Assembly: GCA_051252005.1 (NCBI GenBank) | Contig: JBPOEZ010000006.1 | Location: 124,001-188,000, forward strand | Reading direction: 5' to 3' | Length of the DNA: 64,000 bases | From: JACOMS01 sp051252005 | Lineage (GTDB): Bacteria; Pseudomonadota; Alphaproteobacteria; Caulobacterales; Maricaulaceae | Shown: in pieces, positions 7,934 to 16,614 of the stretch | Layout of the letters: the number at the start of each line of letters is the position of its first letter | Position numbering within the stretch: position 1 is the stretch's first letter | Translations under genes and position numbers: made by a program | Notes under the pieces: generated by a model | Seen by the model: only the letters and a program-made list of their open reading frames with translations | Databases searched by the model: none | Told to the model about the DNA's origin: nothing

Positions 7934-9076
7934 CTAGAACGCCGCGTTCAGGGACTGCCCTACATCGGCGATCAAGTCGCCCGTGTCCTCAAGGCCGCAG
8001 CCAAGACGAATGAGAGGGCCTTCAAAACGCTTAGCATGTTCTCGCTTGAGCTGTGGGTCGCAGTGGATAGCGACGCTTTCATACCCGCCATAGGAAAACC
8101 CTATGCCGAAGAGCTTCAAGCCGTTGATAAGCGCTAGGACGCTTTCATCGGAGCACGGTTTTAACACAACGCCAAAAAGACAGGCCGCTCCGGTGAAGTC
8201 TCGTTTCCAAAGCGCGTGGTCAGGGTGACTAGGCAGAGCGGGGTGCAGCACCCGCGAAACTTCGGCCCGGCCTTCTATCCACGTCGCAAGCGCAAGCGCT
8301 GAGCGTTCCTGCGCCCAGAAGCGCGTAAGCAAGGAACGGAAACCCCGTAATATTTGGTAAGTATCATCCGGCGCCGTTGCGACGCCAAGGAATTTTCGTG
8401 TGTCCGCGACATTTTTCGCGAGGGCATCAGTTCGGCTTACGACTGCGCCGTACATGACATCACTATGCCCGCCAATATATTTGGTGGCGGCGTGTACACT
8501 TATATCTGCGCCAAGCGCCAGCGGGTTTAAAGTGATGCCGCCAGACCATGTATTGTCGACGATGGTGGCTACCTCATTGCTTTTCGCGGCTTTGCAAATG
8601 GCCGGAATATCTTGAATTTCAAAGGTCAGGGAGCCCGGGCTTTCCATAATGATAAGCCGAGTATTGTCTCTGATAAGGGCCTCAATGCCGCCGCCAATAT
8701 GGGGATCGTACATCTCTGTCTCGATACCCATTTTTGCGAGGTATCCTTTACAAAAATTACGAGTCGGCCCGTAGCTGGAATCTGTCAGTAGAATGTGATC
8801 TCCAGATTTAACCAGGGACAGAATGGCGAGCGTCATAGCGCCGTGTCCAGACGGGGCAAGAGACGTCCCTGCACCGTCCTCTAGCGCGTTGAACGCTTTG
8901 CATAGCTCATCATGTACGCCAGAGCCGTGGCGTCCGTAGCTGCGAATATCGGAGCGGTAGAGGTCTTCGGCACGTTCAAAAAGCAATGTCGAGGCCCGCG
9001 TGATGTCTGGATTGACGGCGGTAGCAATCTCGGGTTTTGGACGTCCGATGTGGGCGAATTTTGTGCTGGGTTTCAT
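7934..9076 (-). CDS. metC: Cystathionine beta-lyase
   Basis: A 380-residue PLP enzyme of the Cys/Met metabolism family. It cleaves cystathionine to homocysteine, pyruvate and ammonia in methionine synthesis. The start STKFAHIGRPKPEIATAVNP is typical of MetC. The PLP lysine lies in HAATKYIGGHSD, and VDNTWSGGI contains the cofactor-binding Asp. The C-terminus (GYESVAIHCDP, IRLGCGLED) also fits. The gene is the third of a minus-strand operon after cysK-like and sseA, with 13 bases to sseA. Some family members act on cysteine or cystine; sequence alone cannot exclude this. Confidence 0.9.
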   Translation of the reverse strand: MKPSTKFAHIGRPKPEIATAVNPDITRASTLLFERAEDLYRSDIRSYGRHGSGVHDELCKAFNALEDGAGTSLAPSGHGAMTLAILSLVKSGDHILLTDSSYGPTRNFCKGYLAKMGIETEMYDPHIGGGIEALIRDNTRLIIMESPGSLTFEIQDIPAICKAAKSNEVATIVDNTWSGGITLNPLALGADISVHAATKYIGGHSDVMYGAVVSRTDALAKNVADTRKFLGVATAPDDTYQILRGFRSLLTRFWAQERSALALATWIEGRAEVSRVLHPALPSHPDHALWKRDFTGAACLFGVVLKPCSDESVLALINGLKLFGIGFSYGGYESVAIHCDPQLKREHAKRFEGPLIRLGCGLEDTGDLIADVGQSLNAAF

Positions 9077-9089
9077 AGGTTTATCCAGT

Positions 9090-9926
9090 TTATTCTTGGG
9101 TCAAGCTTACTGGTGCATCGCTCGCACCCCATTCCGTCCATGATCCGTCATAGACGCTGACATCCTTAGCGCTAAGTAAGTGCAAAGCAAACGCTAGCGC
9201 AGCGGCGGTGACGCCCGAGCCGCAGGTCGTTATAATGGGGCTTTCAAGGTCGGCGTTCGTCGTTTCAACTAACTTAGCGAGTTCACTCAAGGGTTTAAGC
9301 CGTTTTTCTGAGGTGAGAATGGATGTGTATGGTAGGCAGCGGCTTCCCGGAATGTGACCCGAACGCAACCCCGCGCGGGGTTCTGGGCTTGTGCCAAAGA
9401 AACGGCCATCAGAGCGCGCATCCAAAATTTGCGGAGACTGTTGGAGCTGGCCCAAAATATCTGACTGCGAGACGACGCCGCTAAGTGCGGGTTTGGATAA
9501 ATAAGCGCTTCTTGATTGGGGCGGTGCTGGCTTGTCTACGGCCTCATATCCAGCGCTTAACCATGCAGGAAGGCCGCCGTCTAATATGGAGATGCGTTTG
9601 TGGCCAAACATTTGGAACATCCACCACACACGCGGCGCGGCGCGGACGCCATGGCGGTCATAGATGACAATATGGTCTTCATTGTTGAGGCCAAGTTTGG
9701 ATGCAGCCTCCGCAAAATCGCCCGAAGACGGTAACATATGTTTCATTTGAGAGTTCGGGTCGGCGACTTCGTCGATATCGAAAAGCTGCGCGCCGTCTAT
9801 GAACTGACCTGGTAAAGGATCAGATTCTCCTTTCATTATCCAAGTTCCGTCAAGAATTTTTATGCTGGGCTTGCGGATACAGGCGGCGAGTTCTTCAGCC
9901 GTTATGAGCGATGAGAGTCTATTCAT
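9090..9926 (-). CDS. sseA: 3-mercaptopyruvate sulfurtransferase (tandem rhodanese)
   Basis: A 278-residue protein with two rhodanese domains. The first is inactive and carries structural motifs such as VIYDRHGVRAAPRVWW. The second has the active-site loop CGSGVT, the version typical of 3-mercaptopyruvate sulfurtransferase rather than thiosulfate rhodanese. It moves sulfane sulfur from mercaptopyruvate, a product of cysteine transamination, to acceptors. The frame is open further upstream inside the preceding gene, but the ATG at 9926 lies one base after the cysK stop and gives the family start. The location between cysteine synthase and cystathionine lyase supports a role in cysteine turnover. 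Confidence 0.9.
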   Translation of the reverse strand: MNRLSSLITAEELAACIRKPSIKILDGTWIMKGESDPLPGQFIDGAQLFDIDEVADPNSQMKHMLPSSGDFAEAASKLGLNNEDHIVIYDRHGVRAAPRVWWMFQMFGHKRISILDGGLPAWLSAGYEAVDKPAPPQSRSAYLSKPALSGVVSQSDILGQLQQSPQILDARSDGRFFGTSPEPRAGLRSGHIPGSRCLPYTSILTSEKRLKPLSELAKLVETTNADLESPIITTCGSGVTAAALAFALHLLSAKDVSVYDGSWTEWGASDAPVSLTQE

Positions 9927-9927
9927 C

Positions 9928-10926
9928 TTAGCAAATCCACGGCGGGACGGGGAGACCTTTTGAACGGAGGAACTCGGGATTGTAAACTTTGGACTGATAA
10001 CGCTGTCCGTAATCACAGAGCATGGTGACAATCGTATGGCCTGGGCCCATCTCGCGGGCCATGTGGATGGCTCCGGCTATGTTGATGCCTGAAGACCCGC
10101 CGAGGCAAATGCCTTCGAGCTGATTCAGGCTAAAAATAACCTCAAGGGCTTCTTTGTCCGAAATCCGGTAGGCTTTATCGACGATAACATCTTTAAGGTT
10201 GGCCGTAATGCGGCCTTGTCCGATTCCTTCTGTGATCGAGCCGCCTTCGGTTTCGAGAACGCCTTCGGCATAATAGGCGTACATTTTGGAGCCATAAGGG
10301 TCTGCAACACCGATTTGAATTTTAGGGTTGCGAGCTTTTAGCGCCATAGATATGCCGCCGAGCGTTCCGCCGGAGCCAACCGCGCAAATGAAACCATCGA
10401 CTTTTCCGTCTGTTTGCTCAAATATTTCAGGCCCTGTTGTTTTGATGTGCGCGTCCCGATTCGCAGTATTGTCGAACTGGTTGGCCCAAACCGCCCCGTT
10501 TGGCTCGGATTCAGCCAGTTCCTTCGCAAGGCGCTCTGAGGCGTGGACGTAGTTTGCGGGATTAGCGTAGGGGACAGCATCGACTTCTATCAATTCCGCG
10601 CCAAGGAGCCTCACAGCGTCCTTTTTTTCCTGGCTTTGCGTGCGGGGCATGACGATTTTACAGCGGTAGCCAAGCGCGCTGCAAACCATAGCCAGGCCAA
10701 TGCCTGTATTGCCCGCAGTGCCTTCGACAACAATGCCGCCTGGACGCAGAGCGCCCGTTCTCTCGGCGTCTCGGATGATTTCCAAGGCCGCACGGTCTTT
10801 AACGGATTGTCCGGGGTTTAGAAATTCGGCTTTGCCGTAAATTTCGCATCCGGTGAGTTTCGACGCCTCATTGAGGCGAAGGAGTGGCGTGTTCCCGATG
10901 AGGTCCAACACTGTCGCAGCTTTCAT
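9928..10926 (-). CDS. Cysteine synthase A family PLP enzyme
   Basis: A 332-residue fold-type II PLP enzyme. It has LIGNTPLLRL at the N-terminus, the PLP lysine in NPGQSVKDRAA, the substrate/phosphate loop GTAGNTG and the late motif LGGSSGIN. It joins O-acetylserine (or a related activated serine) with sulfide to make cysteine. The C-terminal tail ending VPPWI marks a subgroup common in alphaproteobacteria, usually annotated cysteine synthase A, so I leave cysK/cysM undecided. The ATG at 10926 has GGAG at seven bases; the in-frame TTG at 10938 does not. First gene of the sulfur operon, preceded by a good promoter. Confidence 0.88.
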   Translation of the reverse strand: MKAATVLDLIGNTPLLRLNEASKLTGCEIYGKAEFLNPGQSVKDRAALEIIRDAERTGALRPGGIVVEGTAGNTGIGLAMVCSALGYRCKIVMPRTQSQEKKDAVRLLGAELIEVDAVPYANPANYVHASERLAKELAESEPNGAVWANQFDNTANRDAHIKTTGPEIFEQTDGKVDGFICAVGSGGTLGGISMALKARNPKIQIGVADPYGSKMYAYYAEGVLETEGGSITEGIGQGRITANLKDVIVDKAYRISDKEALEVIFSLNQLEGICLGGSSGINIAGAIHMAREMGPGHTIVTMLCDYGQRYQSKVYNPEFLRSKGLPVPPWIC

Positions 10927-10948
10927 AATAATCTCCAATTTGCACGCG

Positions 10949-10976
10949 ACTATAATACGCTACATAAGACTGACAA
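10949..10976 (-). promoter_or_regulatory. Sigma70-type promoter of the cysteine/methionine operon
   Basis: On the minus strand TTGTCA (10976-10971) and TATAGT (10954-10949) are separated by 16 bases, each box with five of six consensus matches. The -10 lies 22 bases upstream of the cysK-like ATG, so the leader is very short. The divergent kdsA gene starts about 130 bases away. Confidence 0.65.
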
Positions 10977-11103
10977 GCCTTCATACTCTGTGACATGTTG
11001 TGACGAGGCTTTCTGTTAAATAATGTGTTATTATTGGCCGGGCGTGATAAAGACGTTTCACCTTGAAAACATCTAACTCTAATGCACCGAAAATGAGCCT
11101 GAT

Positions 11104-11952
11104 ATGACAAAAGCCAATGCGACTATTCTGCTTTCTACGCCTAGCGGCGGAACTTACGAAATTGGCAATGATAAGCCTTTAACGATTTTGGCGGGACCCT
11201 GCGCCATGGAAAGCCGCGATCATGCGTTGATGACCGCAGAACGTCTTAAGATTATTTCTGATCGCGTCGGCCTTAACCTCATCTATAAATCTTCCTATGA
11301 CAAAGCGAATCGAACAAGCATTCATTCACCTCGCGGCGTCGGCCTTGAAGCGGCTTTACCTATTTTTGAAGCCATACAAAGCGAATTAGGTCTGCCTTGT
11401 GTCACTGATATTCATACGGCCGAGCAGGCCACATTGGTCGGCGAAGTCGTTGACGTTCTGCAAATTCCAGCATTCCTCTGTCGCCAAACGGATTTACTCG
11501 TAGCTGCGGCGAAAACTGGACGGGTATTGAATGTCAAAAAGGGCCAGTTTTTAGCGCCTTGGGACATGGAAAATGTCCTCAATAAAGTCGTCGAAGCCGG
11601 AAACCCTAACGTCATGGCGTGTGAGCGCGGCGCTAGCTTTGGTTATAATACGCTCGTTACTGATTTTCGCGGGCTTCCAATTATGAAAAGTTTTGGCTCG
11701 CCCGTTGTGTTTGATGCGACTCATTCGGTTCAGCAGCCCGGCGGGCAAGGCGGTACTTCGGGCGGACAGCGGGAATTTGTTCCGCCGCTTGCCCGCGCAG
11801 CGGCTGCTATCGGCGTGGCTGCGATCTTTATGGAAACGCACCCTGACCCCGATAATGCGCCGTCAGACGGCCCGAACATGATCCCTACGGACCAGTTCGA
11901 AGCGCTTCTGCGCGATATTAAGCGTTTCGATAATTTGGCAAAAGGTCTGTAG
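11104..11952 (+). CDS. kdsA: 3-deoxy-8-phosphooctulonate synthase (KDO-8-P synthase)
   Basis: A 282-residue TIM-barrel enzyme that condenses phosphoenolpyruvate with arabinose-5-phosphate to give KDO-8-phosphate, the precursor of the lipid A-core sugar KDO. The signature pieces are GPCAMES, YKSSYDKANRTS, VTDIHTAEQ, KKGQFLAPWDM and FDATHSVQQPGGQGGTSGGQ, with METHPDP near the C-terminus. The length is normal. It stands alone here, without the kdsB/eno/pyrG neighbours common elsewhere, and it converges with the following gene (four bases between stops). The product shows that the host makes a KDO-containing lipopolysaccharide. Confidence 0.96.
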   Translation: MTKANATILLSTPSGGTYEIGNDKPLTILAGPCAMESRDHALMTAERLKIISDRVGLNLIYKSSYDKANRTSIHSPRGVGLEAALPIFEAIQSELGLPCVTDIHTAEQATLVGEVVDVLQIPAFLCRQTDLLVAAAKTGRVLNVKKGQFLAPWDMENVLNKVVEAGNPNVMACERGASFGYNTLVTDFRGLPIMKSFGSPVVFDATHSVQQPGGQGGTSGGQREFVPPLARAAAAIGVAAIFMETHPDPDNAPSDGPNMIPTDQFEALLRDIKRFDNLAKGL

Positions 11953-11956
11953 AGCC

Positions 11957-13153
11957 TTAATTGCCTTTTTTGACGGGCGTTACGGGACTATCCACGATTT
12001 CAATAACGCCTAGGTCGTCGAGCTTTTTGGCGCGGCGTGGTAGATTGCCACTTTCGATAAGGGCGTTGACCCTTTTCGCGGCATTAACGCGTAAGTCTTC
12101 ATAAAAAATATTTGATGGCAGCGTTCTAAACTTCCCGCCAAATTTTAGAGGCCGTCTGAGAGCGGGGCTTTTCGGGCGGTCAATATACAAGATACCGTCT
12201 TGGCATTGCGCGCCTGTTTGTTTGGCTTGCGGCGCAGGGGCCATATCAGGGTCCAAGCCAACGGCTGCGACGCCGCCGAGGTGAAGCCTTTTCGGGGCAA
12301 AATCACTTGACCTGTTCCAGAGCAATGGATTTGTGCAAAGCAGGGGGCGGCCATCGACCATTTTATAATCATCTCCGTCAAAGACGGTTAGCCGCGTTAC
12401 GAATCTGCGGGCAATAACATCGTCGGCGGGCATGAAGGCTCCGAACGCCACGACGCAGCCCGTATCCGTCTCTGTCTCGCACGGGCTTAAATTCGAAAGC
12501 GTTGTCTCAAACGTATCAAGGGGAAGCGGGTGATCAATGATGTAGGCTGCGGCGAGCCTGTCTTTCAGGCTACCTTGAAAAAAGTCAGCCAGTAATCTCT
12601 CGGCGTGGCTAGCGCCTTGGCCATGGCCAGCAATGACTATCGGACGTTCAGGCGGCGAATGTTTCAAAAAATACTCAAAGGCCTTCTTGATGTCCTGATA
12701 GGCAAAATCCTGCGCGCGCCGTGCATCCTCGCGGTTAGTCATGAATGTGTAAAAAGAGGCTTGTCTGTAATTTGGTGCAAAAAGCCGGCCTGCGCTTCCG
12801 TAAGGGGCGACATAATTGGGCTGAATGATGCGTTGCAATATTAATCTGCGGCGTTCATCCGTCGCAGGCAGGTTCCAGTGCTCTCCGCCCCTATAGACTG
12901 AGGGGACAATAGCGAAGACGTCTCCGGCGGCGGAGGCGTCATAAGGGTCTTTTGTCAGGTCTGGAAGCGCAATCCAGCTGGCTGAATTATTGTAATCGGG
13001 CGCGGCAGGCTTCTTGTAGGTCTGAAACGGCTCCCCCGGATCTTGAAGAGATTGAAAAATGTCGTCACGGTAAAAGAAGGCAGCCGAGATTATAAAGGCT
13101 AAAAATACAGCCAGACTTAAAGCTACTATTGATTTTCCGGATCGTGACCGCAT
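11957..13153 (-). CDS. DUF3089-type alpha/beta hydrolase, membrane-anchored
   Basis: A 398-residue protein with one N-terminal membrane helix (about 8-27) and a large periplasmic domain. The pattern SWIALPDL...DVFAIVPSVYRGG, then the nucleophile elbow AGHGQGASHAERLL, fits DUF3089, a family of predicted alpha/beta hydrolases. The elbow reads GHGQG, so glycine replaces the usual serine of GHSQG; Ser in GASH is two residues later. Whether it is catalytic is therefore uncertain. Substrate unknown. The reading frame is intact, and the divergent DUF502 gene starts about 100 bases away, suggesting a shared regulatory region. Confidence 0.8.
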   Translation of the reverse strand: MRSRSGKSIVALSLAVFLAFIISAAFFYRDDIFQSLQDPGEPFQTYKKPAAPDYNNSASWIALPDLTKDPYDASAAGDVFAIVPSVYRGGEHWNLPATDERRRLILQRIIQPNYVAPYGSAGRLFAPNYRQASFYTFMTNREDARRAQDFAYQDIKKAFEYFLKHSPPERPIVIAGHGQGASHAERLLADFFQGSLKDRLAAAYIIDHPLPLDTFETTLSNLSPCETETDTGCVVAFGAFMPADDVIARRFVTRLTVFDGDDYKMVDGRPLLCTNPLLWNRSSDFAPKRLHLGGVAAVGLDPDMAPAPQAKQTGAQCQDGILYIDRPKSPALRRPLKFGGKFRTLPSNIFYEDLRVNAAKRVNALIESGNLPRRAKKLDDLGVIEIVDSPVTPVKKGN

Positions 13154-13256
13154 TTCGTCATACCAAAGTCATAATTTTATTTGTATAGGCTTAGTAGTTT
13201 TAAGAGGCGTGTATAGTGTTCACGCTGAAAATGACTTTGTTTTAATGGAAAATGCC

Positions 13257-13982
13257 ATGTCTGACCCTTTTAAGCCCGAATCGGCAGAGCCTGAAACACA
13301 CGTACGCGATGACCACAAGCCTAGGTTTTTAATAAGCCTTCGGAACAACTTTTTCACCGGCGTTGTGATTGCGCTGCCAATTGCGGTGACCATATGGCTT
13401 TTGACTTGGTTCGTTCGGCTTGTTGATGGGCGCGTCCTGAGCGTCATTCCGCCCGAATGGAATCCCAATATCTGGATTAAGACGGCGACAGGGCTTAGCA
13501 TTCCCGGTTTTGGACTCATAATGGCGGTCATCGCCCTGTGGATGCTTGGCGTCTTAGGGTCTAACTTTATTGGCACGTCCGTTATTAAATTTGGAGAACG
13601 TCTGCTTGGGCGAGTACCTCTCGTGAGCAATATCTATAATGCCATGAAGCAGATCGTGACGACAATGGCTTTGCAAAAAGACCGTGCATTTAAAGATGTG
13701 TGCCTTATTGAATATCCCCGTAAAGGTCTTTGGGCGATTGGCTTTGTTACGTCTAAACTCAAAGGCGCGCCGCTTGAGTATTTGAGTGAAGACTTTGTGT
13801 GTGTGTTTGTTCCTACGACTCCTAACCCGACATCGGGCTTTTTGCTTTTCGTCAAGAAAGAAGATGTCAAAATTTTGAACATGACTCCGGAAGAGGGCGC
13901 CAAGATGATTATTTCAGGCGGCATGGTCGCCTCGAATGAAGACCTCGAAGCCTTAGAGACAGAGGCGAAGAAGCCCAAATAG
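13257..13982 (+). CDS. DUF502-family membrane protein
   Basis: A 241-residue inner-membrane protein. Two strongly hydrophobic segments (VVIALPIAVTIWLLTWFV and FGLIMAVIALWMLGVLGS) flank a short periplasmic loop. They are followed by the family core FGERLLGRVPLVSNIYNAMK and a cytoplasmic beta-rich domain (KDVCLIEYP, FVFVPTTPNP-like segment, GGMVAS). DUF502 proteins are widespread in bacteria and plants (the LIKE-COV group) and their bacterial role is unknown. Three possible starts exist (13209 GTG, 13245 ATG, 13257 ATG). I chose 13257 because MSDPFKPE is a natural start and a purine-rich GGAAAA precedes it. Confidence 0.85.
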   Translation: MSDPFKPESAEPETHVRDDHKPRFLISLRNNFFTGVVIALPIAVTIWLLTWFVRLVDGRVLSVIPPEWNPNIWIKTATGLSIPGFGLIMAVIALWMLGVLGSNFIGTSVIKFGERLLGRVPLVSNIYNAMKQIVTTMALQKDRAFKDVCLIEYPRKGLWAIGFVTSKLKGAPLEYLSEDFVCVFVPTTPNPTSGFLLFVKKEDVKILNMTPEEGAKMIISGGMVASNEDLEALETEAKKPK

Positions 13983-13989
13983 ATTTCAC

Positions 13990-14031
13990 TTGACTTCGAC
14001 AGGCGTCGTTATTATTGATAAACGATAATAA
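13990..14031 (+). promoter_or_regulatory. Possible promoter and hairpin before the GIN-domain gene
   Basis: TTGACT (13990-13995) and TATTGA (14013-14018) are 17 bases apart, a moderate sigma70 match. Overlapping it, TTATTATTG (14009-14017) pairs with CGATAATAA (14023-14031) to give a 9-bp AT-rich stem ending right before the ribosome binding site AGGAG. Promoter and RNA hairpin are alternative readings. Confidence 0.35.
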
Positions 14032-14041
14032 GGAGACGGCT

Positions 14042-14713
14042 ATGACAAAATTTACAACACTACTCATGACAGGCGCCATTGGGGCGGCCTGCCTTTACGG
14101 CGCTACAGCTTATGCGCACGGCGATGATGATAATCACGGAGAGTTGACGCAAACTTTTGATTTAAAGGACTTCGATGCCCTAAGCGTTTTAGGTGTTTAC
14201 AAGTTAGACGTTGAGGTAGGTTCCTCTTATTCCATTAGCTTATCAGGCCGTGAAAAAGAAATGAACAAGATCAAAGTCTACGCCAAAGACGGTACGCTCT
14301 ACCTTGGCAAGGACGATGGTAAACACAAAAAAAGTAATAATAATAAAGGTATTGATGCGGTTATAACGCTCCCGTCCCTCAAAGCTTTGCAGGTAACTGG
14401 CGTGGCGACAGGTGACATTAGCGGCATAAAAGCTGATAAATTTGATGTCAGTGTATCAGGCGTAGCCAACGTTGATCTGGACGGAACCTGCAAAAAACTT
14501 GATGCATCATTTTCTGGTGTCGGTAATGTAGACGCCGAAGGCCTTAAGTGTAAGAGCGTGGATGTGTCCCTGAACGGCGTCGGCGAAATATCCGTTTATG
14601 CCTCAGACAGCGTTGATGTTAGCGCGAACGGCATAGGCAAAGTTGAGGTTGATGGTAATCCAAAAAATGTGAATAAAAGCAAAGGTATGCTGACGAAAGT
14701 TCACATTAAGTAA
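14042..14713 (+). CDS. Head GIN domain (DUF2807) secreted protein
   Basis: A 223-residue exported protein. The signal peptide (MTKFTTLLMTGAIGAACLYG..ATAYA) is followed by a His/Asp-rich stretch HGDDDNHGE that could bind metal. The rest is a beta-helix of the GIN/DUF2807 type, with runs such as FDALSVLGVYKLDVEVG and repeated VSVSGVANVDLDGTC / LNGVGEISVYASDSVDVSANGIG turns. Such domains are predicted auto-adhesive or sensor modules at the cell surface; no enzyme activity is known. The ATG at 14042 is preceded by AAGGAGACGGCT, an ideal ribosome binding site. It converges with the following DNA glycosylase gene (three bases between). Confidence 0.85.
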   Translation: MTKFTTLLMTGAIGAACLYGATAYAHGDDDNHGELTQTFDLKDFDALSVLGVYKLDVEVGSSYSISLSGREKEMNKIKVYAKDGTLYLGKDDGKHKKSNNNKGIDAVITLPSLKALQVTGVATGDISGIKADKFDVSVSGVANVDLDGTCKKLDASFSGVGNVDAEGLKCKSVDVSLNGVGEISVYASDSVDVSANGIGKVEVDGNPKNVNKSKGMLTKVHIK

Positions 14714-14716
14714 AGT

Positions 14717-15319
14717 CTAGCGAGGGGTCGCATCAAGAGCTTTGATGCGGGCTTTTAGATGGATTAGCGTGTCTTCAAACCATGCATGCTTTTTGATCCA
14801 AATATTATTGCGCCATGACGGATGCGGGAGCGGTATGATGTCCGGCCCGTACTCTCTCCATGCTCTCACGGTTTCCGTGAGGTTTCGCTTCATCTCTTTT
14901 CCAAGATAGCGCTTCTGCGCGTATTGACCAATAAGCAGTGTAAGCTGGATATTGGGCAAAGCTGACATTACGCGCTCTTGCCAAAGCGGAGCGCACTCTT
15001 TGCGCGGTGGTAGATCGCCGCCCTTTTTATCCAGTCCCGGAAAACAAAACCCCATGGGCGTAATCGCTAAAAAATCTTCATTGTAAAACTTATCATGGTC
15101 TATGCCGAGCCAGCTGCGCAAGCGGTCTCCGCTTGGGTCATCAAAGGGAATGCCGCTAGCGTGAACGCGTGTTCCTGGAGCTTGGCCGATGATGCGGATG
15201 ACTGATTTTGGCGTGCCGCGAATGATAGGCCTAGGAGAATGCGGAAGCGGCTTTTCCGCATGAAGGCAAACCTCGCAAGCTCGTATAGAGGCAAAGAGCG
15301 TATCTAAAGGTTCCATCAT
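14717..15319 (-). CDS. Uracil-DNA glycosylase superfamily protein
   Basis: A 200-residue protein of the uracil-DNA glycosylase fold. Motif 1 is GQAPGTRVHASGIPFDDPSG (water-activating region) and motif 2 is LPHPSWRNN near the C-terminus. It starts with a CEVC pair, but the other two cysteines of the 4Fe-4S cluster of family 4/5 enzymes are not obvious, so it belongs to a less studied branch annotated only as UDG family. The probable role is removal of deaminated bases. Three tandem start codons (GTG ATG ATG, 15322-15314) exist and none has a clear Shine-Dalgarno, so the exact start is uncertain by one or two codons. Confidence 0.82.
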   Translation of the reverse strand: MMEPLDTLFASIRACEVCLHAEKPLPHSPRPIIRGTPKSVIRIIGQAPGTRVHASGIPFDDPSGDRLRSWLGIDHDKFYNEDFLAITPMGFCFPGLDKKGGDLPPRKECAPLWQERVMSALPNIQLTLLIGQYAQKRYLGKEMKRNLTETVRAWREYGPDIIPLPHPSWRNNIWIKKHAWFEDTLIHLKARIKALDATPR

Positions 15320-15408
15320 CACAAAATTATGGCTGAGTTTGGCAATAAATGAAATGATTTTTGCAAAAGAAGCGCGTAACTAAGCATGGACAGAACCTGT
15401 GAGGCCTT

Positions 15409-16614
15409 ATGAGTAGTCAATTTTACACGCATCTTGAATCTGAGCTATCCGCGATTGAGCGCGACGGCCTCTATAAACAAGAACGCCTGATTACCAGCAA
15501 GCAAGCCGCTGATATTGTTGTGACTGATGGCGGAAGTTCGCAGGATGTTATCAACTTTTGCGCCAATAATTATCTTGGCCTTGCTGATCATCCTGATTTG
15601 ATCAAAGCTGGTAAAGAGGCTCTGGACGAGCACGGCTTCGGCATGGCATCGGTTCGCTTTATTTGCGGAACGCAAGCGCAGCACCGCGAGCTAGAACACG
15701 CCATAGCGGCATGGCTCGGGTTTGAAGATACGATTCTCTATGCGGCCTGTTTTGACGCTAATGGCGGGGTGTTTGAGCCGCTTTTAGGGCCGGAAGACGC
15801 GATTATTTCTGATTCGCTTAATCACGCCTCTATCATTGACGGTGTACGCCTGTGTAAGGCCAAGCGCTACCGTTATGCCAATTCGGATATGACAGATTTG
15901 GAAGACAAGTTGAAAGCCGCCCGTGCTGACGGCGCTCGGCACATTTTGATTGCGACAGACGGCGTGTTCTCGATGGACGGCTATATCGCTAAACTGGATG
16001 AGATTTGTGATCTGGCGGATAAATATGACGCGCTAACGATGGTTGATGATTGCCACGCCACAGGATTTCTTGGCACGGGCGGACGAGGTTCTGCCGCTTA
16101 CCGCGGCGTAGAAGGCCGAATCGATATTTTGACAGGTACACTCGGCAAGGCTCTCGGCGGCGCAATGGGCGGGTTTACCTGCGCCAAGCAATCTGTTGTT
16201 GATATGCTTAGGCAGCGCTCGCGGCCATATTTATTTTCAAACTCTCTCGCGCCGTCAATCGTGGGCGCAAGTCTCAAAGCCATAGATATGGCGAAGAACG
16301 GCGATGCACTGCGCGAAAAACTATTCGCCAACGCTGAGCGCTTCCGCGCGGGGATGACAAAAGCCGGATTTGATATTCTGCCCGGTGAGCATCCGATCAT
16401 TCCTGTCATGCTGGGCGAAGCGCAGCTCGCACAGGACATGGCCTCAAAATTATTAGACGAAGGCATCTATGTCACGGGCTTCTTCTTCCCCGTCGTACCT
16501 AAAGGCAAAGCCCGTATTCGCACGCAAATGAGTGCCGCCCATGACTTTGATCATATCGATAAGGCGATAGCGGCATTTACTAAGGTTGGACGTGATATTG
16601 GAGTGATTTCATGA
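15409..16614 (+). CDS. kbl: Glycine C-acetyltransferase (2-amino-3-ketobutyrate CoA ligase)
   Basis: A 401-residue alpha-oxoamine synthase. It splits 2-amino-3-ketobutyrate with CoA into glycine and acetyl-CoA, the second step of threonine degradation. Visible motifs: INFCANNYLGLADHP, SVRFICGTQ, the substrate-binding SLNHASIIDG, VDDCHATGFLG, and the PLP lysine in GTLGKALGG. The next gene is threonine dehydrogenase, and the two overlap by four bases (ATGA), so the pathway is co-translated. GAGG lies five bases before the ATG. Confidence 0.96.
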   Translation: MSSQFYTHLESELSAIERDGLYKQERLITSKQAADIVVTDGGSSQDVINFCANNYLGLADHPDLIKAGKEALDEHGFGMASVRFICGTQAQHRELEHAIAAWLGFEDTILYAACFDANGGVFEPLLGPEDAIISDSLNHASIIDGVRLCKAKRYRYANSDMTDLEDKLKAARADGARHILIATDGVFSMDGYIAKLDEICDLADKYDALTMVDDCHATGFLGTGGRGSAAYRGVEGRIDILTGTLGKALGGAMGGFTCAKQSVVDMLRQRSRPYLFSNSLAPSIVGASLKAIDMAKNGDALREKLFANAERFRAGMTKAGFDILPGEHPIIPVMLGEAQLAQDMASKLLDEGIYVTGFFFPVVPKGKARIRTQMSAAHDFDHIDKAIAAFTKVGRDIGVIS

